64,000 nt of DNA, taken from the NCBI RefSeq assembly GCF_003635165.1, contig NZ_ML058597.1, positions 1,102,916 to 1,166,915 of the forward strand, given 5' to 3'. Source of the DNA: Burkholderia sp. Nafp2/4-1b (lineage in GTDB: Bacteria > Pseudomonadota > Gammaproteobacteria > Burkholderiales > Burkholderiaceae). Shown piece by piece: positions 50,103 through 57,480 of the stretch. The position numbers were made by a program, and so were the translations under genes. The notes beneath the pieces are model-generated. The model ran no database searches and had not been told where the DNA came from. It was given only the letters and a program-made list of their open reading frames with translations. How positions within the stretch are numbered: position 1 is the stretch's first letter; every line of letters starts with the position of its first letter.

Positions 50103-51146
50103 TCAGACGAGTTCCGGCGACTGCACGACGCTGATCTCGACGCCCACGGCGCGCGCGCCGAGCGCCGTCACCGGCTGCGCGTCGCGATGGTCGAGGCCGA
50201 CCGCGATGCGCACGTAGCGCTCGTCCGGGCAGCGGTTCATGAACGGATCGAAGCCGACCCAGCCGAGCCCTTCGACATACGCCTCGGCCCAGGCGTGGCC
50301 GGCCGGCTGCTGCATCAGCGCGGCGGCCTGCGGCTGCGCGCCGAGCGCCACGTGCGGCTGCCCGGGCGATGGCGACTTCGACTGCCCTTGCGACTGCGAC
50401 TGCGACTGCGATTGCGATTGCGACTGTGATTGCGACTGCGCGGCATGCGACGCGCCGAGCACCTGCTGCATGCCGTCGCCGCTCTGCAGCGCGAGCGCTT
50501 CCTCCTCTTCGCCGCCGCTTGCGCTCTGCTTCGCGTCGGCGATGCGCTGCATCGCGCTGTCGGCGAGCACGTAGCCCGAGATGTAGCGCGCCGGCACCTT
50601 CAGCGCACGCGCGGCCGCGATGAACGCATGTGCATGGTCGCGGCTCGTGCCCTCGCCGCTTTGCAGCGCGGTTTCGGCATCGACGGGCGCGTCGGCGGCG
50701 AGATTCGGCGCGTACGCGATTCGGCCGTGCACCTCGGTCATCAGCCAGTGCAGCGCATCGAGGCTGTGCGGCTCGATCGGCAGCGCCTGCGCGAGCTCGC
50801 GCACGGTATCGCCGGCCTTGGTGAGCTCGGTCTCGCGCTCGAAGATCCACGGCGGCGCATAGCCCTCCGGATTGCCGAGAATGCCCGCGCGGTCCTGCGT
50901 CTCGACGACGCCGGCCGCGACCACGACGACCTCCTGCTTCGCGTCGCGGTCGTGGCGCACGAGATCGATCCGGTTGCCGAACCCGTCCGAATAGGACAGC
51001 GTCGGCTCAACGCCGTCGATCGTGATCTGCCACGCGCGCACCGTCTGTCCGGGCCCCGATTGCGGGCGCAGCCGCAGCCGTTGCAGCGCATGGGTGGCTT
51101 GATCGTCGAACTGATAACGCGAGATGTGTCGGATGGCGAGTCGCAT
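50103..51146 (-). CDS. Transglutaminase-like protein with Ser in place of Cys (copy A)
   Basis: The 347-residue protein has the N-terminal beta domain (MRLAIRHISRYQFDDQ) and the transglutaminase core, but the motif reads SGEGTSRDHAHAFIAAA: serine (AGC) where the other two proteins of the cluster have the catalytic cysteine. The His (GHAWAEAYV) and Asp (GFDPFMN) are kept. Between them lies a low-complexity insert with eight Gln-Ser repeats, encoded by a hexanucleotide array at 50391-50438. The start ATG at 51146 lies 8 bases after the alpha-E stop. It may be an inactive or non-enzymatic homologue; sequencing error cannot be excluded. Confidence 0.83.
   Translation of the reverse strand: MRLAIRHISRYQFDDQATHALQRLRLRPQSGPGQTVRAWQITIDGVEPTLSYSDGFGNRIDLVRHDRDAKQEVVVVAAGVVETQDRAGILGNPEGYAPPWIFERETELTKAGDTVRELAQALPIEPHSLDALHWLMTEVHGRIAYAPNLAADAPVDAETALQSGEGTSRDHAHAFIAAARALKVPARYISGYVLADSAMQRIADAKQSASGGEEEEALALQSGDGMQQVLGASHAAQSQSQSQSQSQSQSQSQGQSKSPSPGQPHVALGAQPQAAALMQQPAGHAWAEAYVEGLGWVGFDPFMNRCPDERYVRIAVGLDHRDAQPVTALGARAVGVEISVVQSPELV
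50391..50438. repeat. Hexanucleotide array coding (Gln-Ser)8 in the copy A transglutaminase
   Basis: Eight six-base units, read CAGTCG/CAATCG on the coding strand, encode alternating Gln and Ser. Length changes would be in frame, so they would lengthen or shorten a linker rather than switch the gene off. Confidence 0.85.
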
Positions 51147-51154
51147 GGCAAGTC

Positions 51155-52096
51155 TCAGTCGAAGTTGTAGGCCTGGGCGATATCGACCCCGAGGCTGTTG
51201 TTGCGGCCGATGAAGTCGGTCAGGAACTCGTGCAGGCCGCTCTTGAAGATCCGCTCGACCGACGTGTCGGACAGCATCTGCAGGATCTTCGCGGCCGTGT
51301 CGTGACACGGATGTGTCACGCCGTAATCCTTCGCGAGCAGGTTCAGGCTCGATACCACGCGGCCGTAGCAATAGCGCAGCGAACGCGGCATGCGGCCGTT
51401 CAGGATCAGGTAGTCGGCGATGTTCATCGGCTTGTACTGCACGTCGTACACCCAACGATACGACCGGTGCGCGGCGACGCAGCGCAGGATCGTCTCCCAC
51501 TGGTAGTTGTCGAGGATCGTGCCGACGTGCGACACCGACGGCAGCAGCAGGTGGTATTTCACGTCGATGATCCGCGCGGTGTTGTCGGCCCGCTCGACGA
51601 ACGCGCCGATCTGCGCGAAATCGAAGATCTCGTTGCGCAGCATCGTGCTGTAGAAGCTGCCGAGGATCAGCGCGGTTTCGCGCTTCACCTCGTCGAGCAC
51701 CGCCGGCAGCACGCTCTCCGGCACCGGCTGCGCGAGGGTGCGGCGCAGGTTGAGCCACGCGCCGTTCACGCTCTCCCACGCCTCGCGCGTGAGCGCCGTG
51801 CGCACCATCCGCGCGTTCGAGCGTGCGGCCTCGAGGCACGACAGCACGCTCGACGGGTTGTCGCGGTCGCGCAGCAGGTAATCGGTCACGGTGTCGGCGG
51901 CGTATGCGTCGTACTTCTCGCGATAGCCGTCGTCCGCGCCCGAGCTGACCAGCACCGACGACCATTCGGCCGGCGCGTCGGACGTGCGCGTGAGCGCCAT
52001 CCGCAGCCCGGCATCGACGATGCGCGCGATGTTCTCCGCGCGCTCGATATAGCGGTACATCCAGTAGAGACCGCTCGCAGTTCGTCCCAGAAGCAT
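51155..52096 (-). CDS. Alpha-E domain protein (DUF403, copy A)
   Basis: The 313-residue all-helical soluble protein starts MLLGRTASGLYWMYRYIERAEN, the alpha-E signature whose Arg/Glu residues are strongly conserved, and contains RADNTARIIDVKYHLL in its middle. Alpha-E proteins always accompany circularly permuted ATP-grasp and transglutaminase genes; their role is unknown, perhaps in holding an intermediate. It is followed by the copy A transglutaminase after 8 bases and preceded by the ATP-grasp gene after 64 bases, so the three are one operon. Confidence 0.87.
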   Translation of the reverse strand: MLLGRTASGLYWMYRYIERAENIARIVDAGLRMALTRTSDAPAEWSSVLVSSGADDGYREKYDAYAADTVTDYLLRDRDNPSSVLSCLEAARSNARMVRTALTREAWESVNGAWLNLRRTLAQPVPESVLPAVLDEVKRETALILGSFYSTMLRNEIFDFAQIGAFVERADNTARIIDVKYHLLLPSVSHVGTILDNYQWETILRCVAAHRSYRWVYDVQYKPMNIADYLILNGRMPRSLRYCYGRVVSSLNLLAKDYGVTHPCHDTAAKILQMLSDTSVERIFKSGLHEFLTDFIGRNNSLGVDIAQAYNFD

Positions 52097-52160
52097 CTCG
52101 TGTCCACTCCGTCTTCGTTCGGTTCGCGCGCCGGCTGCGGCGCGCGCGGTCGTGCCCGGC

Positions 52161-53576
52161 TCAGTCGGCCAGCACCCAGGTGTCCTTGGTGCCGCCGCCC
52201 TGGCTCGAGTTGACGACGAGCGATCCTTCCTTCAGCGCGACGCGCGTGAGCCCGCCCGGCGTGATGCGGATCCGGTCCGACACCAGCACGAACGGCCGCA
52301 GGTCGACGTGGCGCGGCGCGAGGCCGGCTTCGGTCAGGATCGGCGTCGTGGACAACGCCAGCGTGGGTTGCGCGATGTAGTTCGCCGGCCGCGCGCGCAG
52401 CTTCGCGGCGAACGCCTCGAGCTCGGCCTTCGACGCGCACGGGCCGACCAGCATCCCGTAGCCGCCCGAGCCGTGCACTTCCTTCACGACGAGTTCGTCG
52501 AGATGCTCGAGCACGTACTTCAGGCTGTCGGCCTCGCCGCAGCGCCAGGTCGGCACGTTCTCCAGCAGCGCCTTGCGGCCCGTGTAGAACTCGACGATCT
52601 CCGGCATGTACGAGTAGATCGCCTTGTCGTCGGCGATGCCGGTGCCCGGTGCGTTCGCGATCGTGATGTTGCCGGCGCGATAGACGTCCATGATCCCGGC
52701 CACGCCGAGCACCGAATCGGGGCGGAACGTGAGCGGATCGAGGAACGCGTCGTCGACGCGGCGGTACAGCACGTCGATCTGCCGGAAGCCTTCGGTCGTG
52801 CGCATCGCGACACGGCCGTCGACCACCTGCAGGTCGCTGCCCTCGACGAGGTGCACGCCCATCTGGTCGGCGAGGAACGAATGTTCGTAGTACGCGGAAT
52901 TGTGGATGCCGGGGGTGAGCACCGCGATGGTCGGGTTGTCGGCGTTGCCGCCCGGTGGGCACACGGCCGCGAGCGACTGGCGCAGCATCTGCGGATAGGT
53001 TTCGACCGGGCGCACCTTGACCTGCTGGAACAGCTCGGGGAAGAGCTGCATCATCGTCTCGCGGTTTTCCAGCATGTACGACACGCCCGACGGCGTGCGT
53101 GCGTTGTCCTCCAGCACGTAGAACTCGTTTTCGCCGGTGCGCACGATGTCGACGCCGATGATGTGCGTGTAAACGTTGCCGGGCGGCCGGAAATCGATCA
53201 TCTCCGGAATGAACGCCTCGTTGTGCGCGATCAGGTGCTTCGGCACGATGCCCGCGCGCACGATTTCCTGGCGGTGGTAGATGTCGTCGAGGAAGGCGTT
53301 GAGCGCCATCACGCGCTGCTCGATGCCGAGCGACAGCCGGCTCCATTCCGCGCCCGAGATGATCCTCGGCACGATATCGAACGGAATCAGCCGCTCGGCG
53401 GCCTGCGAGTCGCCGTACACGGCGAACGTGATGCCCGTCCTGCGGAACACGCCTTCCGCGTCGTAGGCCTTCTGGGCGAGGCTCGCGGGATTCTGCGTGT
53501 CGAGCCATTGCTTCAGGCGCGCATAAGGCGCCCTTACCATGTCGCCGGATTGCAGCATTTCATCGAATGGCTTCAT
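52161..53576 (-). CDS. Circularly permuted ATP-grasp type 2 protein (copy A)
   Basis: The 471-residue soluble protein has the DUF404/DUF407 ATP-grasp arrangement with the metal-ligand motif VLEDNARTPSGVSYMLENR, NAPGTGIADDKAIYSYMPE, and the nucleotide-loop VKEVHGSGGYGMLVGP, all intact. ATP-grasp enzymes form amide bonds through acyl-phosphates. With alpha-E and transglutaminase neighbours it is predicted to synthesise or cleave-and-ligate a peptide tag or metabolite, but the substrate is unknown in all homologues I am aware of. It heads the operon; the upstream 784 bases are non-coding and must contain the promoter. Confidence 0.88.
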   Translation of the reverse strand: MKPFDEMLQSGDMVRAPYARLKQWLDTQNPASLAQKAYDAEGVFRRTGITFAVYGDSQAAERLIPFDIVPRIISGAEWSRLSLGIEQRVMALNAFLDDIYHRQEIVRAGIVPKHLIAHNEAFIPEMIDFRPPGNVYTHIIGVDIVRTGENEFYVLEDNARTPSGVSYMLENRETMMQLFPELFQQVKVRPVETYPQMLRQSLAAVCPPGGNADNPTIAVLTPGIHNSAYYEHSFLADQMGVHLVEGSDLQVVDGRVAMRTTEGFRQIDVLYRRVDDAFLDPLTFRPDSVLGVAGIMDVYRAGNITIANAPGTGIADDKAIYSYMPEIVEFYTGRKALLENVPTWRCGEADSLKYVLEHLDELVVKEVHGSGGYGMLVGPCASKAELEAFAAKLRARPANYIAQPTLALSTTPILTEAGLAPRHVDLRPFVLVSDRIRITPGGLTRVALKEGSLVVNSSQGGGTKDTWVLAD

Positions 53577-54360
53577 CGATCTTTTCTCCGTCGATCGTTT
53601 TCCCCGGCATTGCGCATGCCGGACCGGCGTACTGACTGCCTTGCAAGGAACGTGCCTTGCGATACCCCCTCAGGCCCCCCATTTTGTCGCGCGGGCGGCA
53701 CGCCCCCGCAGCATGCCGCACCATGATGGTGCGGCGCACGGCACAAGACGCGCCACCGGTGTGCCGCCCCCCACGCACGGCCGCTGTTGCACCGCGTCTG
53801 TCGAACATAGTTCTCCCGCGTGTCACGACTGTGCAATCTGCACTGCACCATTACTTCCCCCTGCCCGCACGTCTTCCGTTACCGCGCTGCGGGCCGGCAG
53901 CGATTGCGCGCCCGCGTCGGCACGGCTTCGGGCCGCCGTGCGGCAGGCCTCGCCCGGCCACCTCTTCGCCCGGTCTTGCCGCATCGCAGCGAACCGCGCC
54001 GCGGCGGCGTCCGTCCGTCCGTCGCGGCGGCCCGTCCTGCACCGCGGACGGGAATGGCGCCACATCCTTCGATTGCCCGGGTGGAATCGCGGAAAGGCGG
54101 GCCGGCACGAGGCCGGCCCTGGGGGGAAGTACCGTCTGCGGCGGGTCGGACAGTTCGACGCGGTGAACTAACCGGTTAGCCGGGTCCGGCACCTGAAACT
54201 TATGCAGCCGTAATGCCGCCGACAACGCCCATGCATATTTCGACTAACACCGATCGAAAAAAAACATCAGCCCCGGTGCGCGAGGCGCGGTACGCTACCA
54301 AACCGGTTCAGTGAAATGGTGCCGCCCGTCCGGCGCCGACTATAAAAAGCGAAGATCGAA
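53577..54360. other. Divergent intergenic region (ATP-grasp operon / LysR gene)
   Basis: No gene is supported in these 784 bases: short frames have poor codon bias and no ribosome-binding sites. Symmetric elements include GTGCA-ATC-TGCAC near 53830-53842, a perfect 12-base palindrome at 54168-54179 and AACCGGTT near 54299. TATAAAA at 54341 may belong to the LysR promoter. The region probably carries operators for both divergent units. Confidence 0.55.
54168..54179. promoter_or_regulatory. 12-bp palindrome, candidate LysR-type operator
   Basis: CTAACCGGTTAG is a perfect palindrome 182 bases upstream of the LysR start; the core AACCGGTT recurs near 54299, about 60 bases upstream of that start. 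Two spaced copies fit a regulator that binds an upstream recognition site and a promoter-proximal site. Inferred only. Confidence 0.4.
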
Positions 54361-55365
54361 ATGGAAGCGAAGTGGCTGGAAGATTTCCTGAGCCTTGCGG
54401 ATACCAAGAGCTTTTCCCGAGCAGCGCGTCATCGGCACCTCACGCAGTCGGCGTTCAGCCGACGAATCGCCGCGCTCGAAACGTGGATGGACGCGAAGCT
54501 GATCGACCGCAGCATCAATCCGGTCGCGCTGACGCCGGCCGGGCAGATGTTCCGTGGGCTCGCGGCGGACATCCTGCGCAGCATGTATGCAGCGCGCAAT
54601 CTGGTGAACGGCTACGACCAGTTCGCGGCGAGCGACCAGGTCGTGCGCTTCGCGGTCGCGCACACGCTCGTGTTCACGCTTTTCCCCGAGTGGCTCAAGC
54701 AGCTGAACGGTGAAGTCGGCCACGTGACCGCACGCGTCAATGCGGTGAACGTGCCCGAAGGCGTGCAGCAGCTCGTCGAAGGCGAATGCGACCTGCTGCT
54801 CGGCTATCACCATCCGCAGTTGCCGATCGTCCTCGATCCGAACCACTTCCCGTTCGTCACGCTCGGCGTCGAGCGAATCCTGCCGGTGTCGACGCCCGAC
54901 GCGCGCGGCCGGCCGGCATTCGAATTGCCGGGCACACCGGACGCGCCGCTGCCGCTGCTCGCGTATTCGTCCGGTGCGTTCCTCGGCAACGTCGTCGAGA
55001 TGCTGCTGCTGAACGCTTCGGAATCCTATGCGCTGCACCGGTGCTTCGAGACACACATGTCCGAGGCACTGAAAGGCATGGTCGTGGCCGGACACGGGAT
55101 CGGCTGGCTGCCGGAGAGCTGCGTCGCGAAGGAGCTCGCGGAAGGTTCGCTCGTCTGCGCGGGGTCGGCCGACTGGATCACCGAGCTCGAGATCCGCCTG
55201 TACCGGTCCGCGCGCCAGCGCGGGCTCGCGGCCGAACAGCTGTGGACCTACATCATGAACCGGCCGCGCTCGGCAGCGGACGGCACGCCGGCCGCCGATA
55301 CGCCGATCACGCCGCTGGCCCCGGCCGTGCGCATCGCGCGCCGCAGCGCCGGCGGCAGCCGCTGA
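54361..55365 (+). CDS. LysR-family regulator, HypT/YjiE-like
   Basis: The 334-residue regulator opens with a helix-turn-helix segment EAKWLEDFLSLADTKSFSRAA, close in style to the ETKWLYDFL start of E. coli YjiE/HypT, a hypochlorite-responsive LysR protein. The effector domain follows from about residue 95 (VVRFAVAHTLVFTLFPEWLKQL). Several Met and Cys residues occur, but the E. coli sensor methionines cannot be assigned by eye. It diverges from the ATP-grasp operon with a long shared intergenic region, so it may regulate that operon. The Ala/Pro/Arg-rich last 35 residues look disordered. Confidence 0.83.
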   Translation: MEAKWLEDFLSLADTKSFSRAARHRHLTQSAFSRRIAALETWMDAKLIDRSINPVALTPAGQMFRGLAADILRSMYAARNLVNGYDQFAASDQVVRFAVAHTLVFTLFPEWLKQLNGEVGHVTARVNAVNVPEGVQQLVEGECDLLLGYHHPQLPIVLDPNHFPFVTLGVERILPVSTPDARGRPAFELPGTPDAPLPLLAYSSGAFLGNVVEMLLLNASESYALHRCFETHMSEALKGMVVAGHGIGWLPESCVAKELAEGSLVCAGSADWITELEIRLYRSARQRGLAAEQLWTYIMNRPRSAADGTPAADTPITPLAPAVRIARRSAGGSR

Positions 55366-56073
55366 CCCTCTTGCCCTCTTGCCCCTTTTAGGCCGCGGTT
55401 CGTCGCTCGTCCGCCCTCCCGTCCGCCGCCGCGGCGCGCCTTGAAAATCCTCCCCGTCACTCCGGCATCTTCACGCTCTTCCGGCCGGAGCATTTTCCCT
55501 GCTCGCTGTCTGCCGGTTATCCCATACGATTAATCGATATTACGAAAACGGCAAACGTTTGCGCGTCCGGGCGGATTTTCTTCTGATCCGGGCGTTGATC
55601 GTGAATTAGTTGCCGATTCATCAGGCGGAAATACCCTGTTACAGAAAATAAGAGAAGTTTCTATTTTCATCAGATGACGATTTCTGAAAAAACGTCGCAC
55701 CCTCTTTTTCGCCCCTCCCCCGCTGTGCTCCGAAAGTCATCGTAATGCCTCGATGACAGAAGCAAATCTGGCTTTGATCAGTCGTTATTTTTCGGCAAAA
55801 ATTCCGATACCTCTTAGATCGGAATTTTTGCTTCAGGTCACCACTACTGCCGAGCAAGTTTCGTGTCCGGCAATATCGACTTTGTTCAGCCTTGACCCAT
55901 TTCGTCGAATAAGTGGCAATCCTCCTTAAATACGACGTTTAAAACGCGTCTCATTGGGACTACACGCAGTTGTTTGTTCAAAACCCATCGTGTATCAATA
56001 GCGTGTCGCATAAGAGCGCAGTTAATTCGACTCGGAATATATGCGTTGTCATCGATTCCGGATGGAGGTTGCA
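55366..56073. other. AT-rich region upstream of the pga locus
   Basis: Over 700 bases with no supported gene; from about 55500 to 56040 the AT content is far above the surroundings. It contains a perfect 14-bp stem hairpin (55795-55831), several A/T runs and TAAATACGACGTTTAAAACG near 55925-55945, a plausible promoter area. AT-rich leaders of this kind often bind H-NS-like silencers. A small RNA ending at the hairpin is possible but not shown. Confidence 0.55.
55795..55831. promoter_or_regulatory. Perfect 14-bp inverted repeat upstream of the pga operon
   Basis: GCAAAAATTCCGAT and its exact complement ATCGGAATTTTTGC flank ACCTCTTAG. The stem ends in A5/T5 tracts, so it could be a bidirectional intrinsic terminator, or an operator. 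It lies 243 bases before the first gene of the pga locus and shares AAAAATTCCGAT with the region upstream of the acyltransferase gene. Confidence 0.6.
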
Positions 56074-56511
56074 ATGTCTTCCTCGAAGTTTGAACAGCAT
56101 GCTCGCGCGCTCGTCGGCATTGTCGTAACCGCCTTCTGTATGAATGCCGGGGCTCAGACTCCGACCCGGAACCAACCCGCGACGCCAGCGTCCGGCGAGG
56201 CCCCGGGGCGATACACGATTTCGTACATCTGCGGTGACGCACGAATCGACGGTACGGCGCCGCTCCCCCCCGACGGCCGCCCGTACAACCTGGGCGTGTC
56301 GTTCGTATCCGGCGGCACCGGGCAACCGCTGTCCAACGTCCAGGTGCGACTGAGACGGCATGGCCGCGTACTGGTCGAGTTCAAGGCAACCGGGCCGCGC
56401 TGTCTGTTCAGCGTGCCCGACGCAAGCTACCGGGTCGAAGGGATCTATCAGGGGGCCACGCAGTTCGCGATCGTCGAAACGGGTGCCCTCACCACGCAGT
56501 TGAAATGGTGA
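56074..56511 (+). CDS. Exported protein of unknown function at the head of the pga locus
   Basis: The 145-residue product has a signal peptide (LVGIVVTAFCMNAGAQ) followed by a beta-rich domain of about 100 residues with two cysteines (SYICGDA, RCLFSV) likely paired in the periplasm. The segment resembles carboxypeptidase-regulatory/transthyretin-like folds (PLSNVQVRLRRHGRVLVEF), which bind carbohydrates or proteins, but I do not recognise a named family. GGAGG lies seven bases before the ATG at 56074, preferred over the ATG at 56041. Location suggests a role with the polysaccharide exporter; not established. Confidence 0.7.
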   Translation: MSSSKFEQHARALVGIVVTAFCMNAGAQTPTRNQPATPASGEAPGRYTISYICGDARIDGTAPLPPDGRPYNLGVSFVSGGTGQPLSNVQVRLRRHGRVLVEFKATGPRCLFSVPDASYRVEGIYQGATQFAIVETGALTTQLKW

Positions 56512-56550
56512 GCCGCATCTGAACCCGCGTGCCGACAGCGCGCGAGATCG

Positions 56551-56562
56551 CCCCCCCCCCCC
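56551..56562. repeat. Poly-C tract (12 C) in the leader of the next gene
   Basis: Twelve consecutive Cs lie 27 bases upstream of the ATG at 56589, just before the AGGAGGA ribosome-binding site. Homopolymers this long slip readily during replication and could alter promoter spacing or leader RNA. Confidence 0.9.
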
Positions 56563-56588
56563 GCCACCCATCATACGAGGAGGATTGA

Positions 56589-57374
56589 ATGACTCGTGCA
56601 GAACGACCGGACGGCTCGCCCGTCCGTGAGCCGAAACCCTCTTGGGGTCCGGGAAAGAATGCGGCGCTCAGCATCGTTGCGTTTGCCGCGATCTTCGGAG
56701 CCTTCGCGTATGTCGAGCGAGACACGAGGGTCGGCCATGCGAACGTGACGCACGACATCGCCGGCGTAATCGGAAGCGCCGTCGGAAAGTACCGCAGCCT
56801 CGTCGAGACTGCGACGGCGGGCACATCCAGCGCAGGCGCCTCAGCCGCCTCAGCTGCGCCCGGCGACTCGACGTCGACGGTCGCGCAAGCCGCGCCGCCT
56901 GCGACACCTGCAGCGCCTGCATCGGCTACGCCGTCGGTATTGGCCGCGGCTGAACCGGCCGAGCCGCCGCCACCTGCCGCCCGTTCCACCGCGCGACACG
57001 CGCGCGCCACCCATGCGCCATCGACCCCGCTCGCAGGCAACGCGTTTGCCGCGTCGGCCAGCGGTCACGCCGGGCGGCAGGCCGACGCGCACCGCACGTC
57101 ACGCACGCAGATGCTCGCGCGCACGAGAAAGCATGCCGAGCCCGCCCCGGGACTGCAGCCGCAGTCGTACACCGCCGACACCGCGCACATGCAACCGACC
57201 AGCGTCACGCGCGACGAACTGGAAGGTGCCCGCGCGCTCGCGAGGGCACGCTCGTGCGCACAGATCGACGCATGGAGCTGCGTGGAGCACAACGCGAGCC
57301 GCGCACTCGCGCTCGATCCGAGGAACAGCGAATCGCGCGCGCTGCTTGGACAAGCGATCCGCAACCGCCTGTGA
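56589..57374 (+). CDS. Single-pass membrane protein of the pga locus with TPR-like C-terminus
   Basis: The 261-residue protein has a cytoplasmic N-tail, one membrane helix (NAALSIVAFAAIFGAFAYV, about residues 24-42), a long Ala/Pro-rich periplasmic linker, and a C-terminal helical repeat (LEGARALARARSCAQIDAWSCVEHNASRALALD; in parts) with two cysteines and TPR-like spacing. A strong AGGAGGA site precedes the ATG. The gene lies 106 bases before pgaA on the same strand. It could couple the synthase complex to the PgaA TPR region, but this is inference. I do not recognise a named family. Confidence 0.72.
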   Translation: MTRAERPDGSPVREPKPSWGPGKNAALSIVAFAAIFGAFAYVERDTRVGHANVTHDIAGVIGSAVGKYRSLVETATAGTSSAGASAASAAPGDSTSTVAQAAPPATPAAPASATPSVLAAAEPAEPPPPAARSTARHARATHAPSTPLAGNAFAASASGHAGRQADAHRTSRTQMLARTRKHAEPAPGLQPQSYTADTAHMQPTSVTRDELEGARALARARSCAQIDAWSCVEHNASRALALDPRNSESRALLGQAIRNRL

Positions 57375-57480
57375 ACCGGTCGGATGCCGCCGGGTCTCGC
57401 CGCCCTGCGGCGCGACGGCCGGTGACGCACGTCGTCGGGCGTGCAACCGAAGTGATCGTTACAGAGTGAGGAGACACACC

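Noticed and set aside
46377-50429. A 1350-codon open frame on the plus strand
   Set aside because: It is antisense to the DUF2126/transglutaminase gene, Arg- and Ala-rich, with no recognisable domain; long shadow frames are expected at this GC content.
55520-55545. Similarity of CATACGATTAA..TCGATATTA here to the ArsR operator region at 5388-5411
   Set aside because: The resemblance is short, lacks the second half of the 28-base dyad, and is likely chance in AT-rich DNA.
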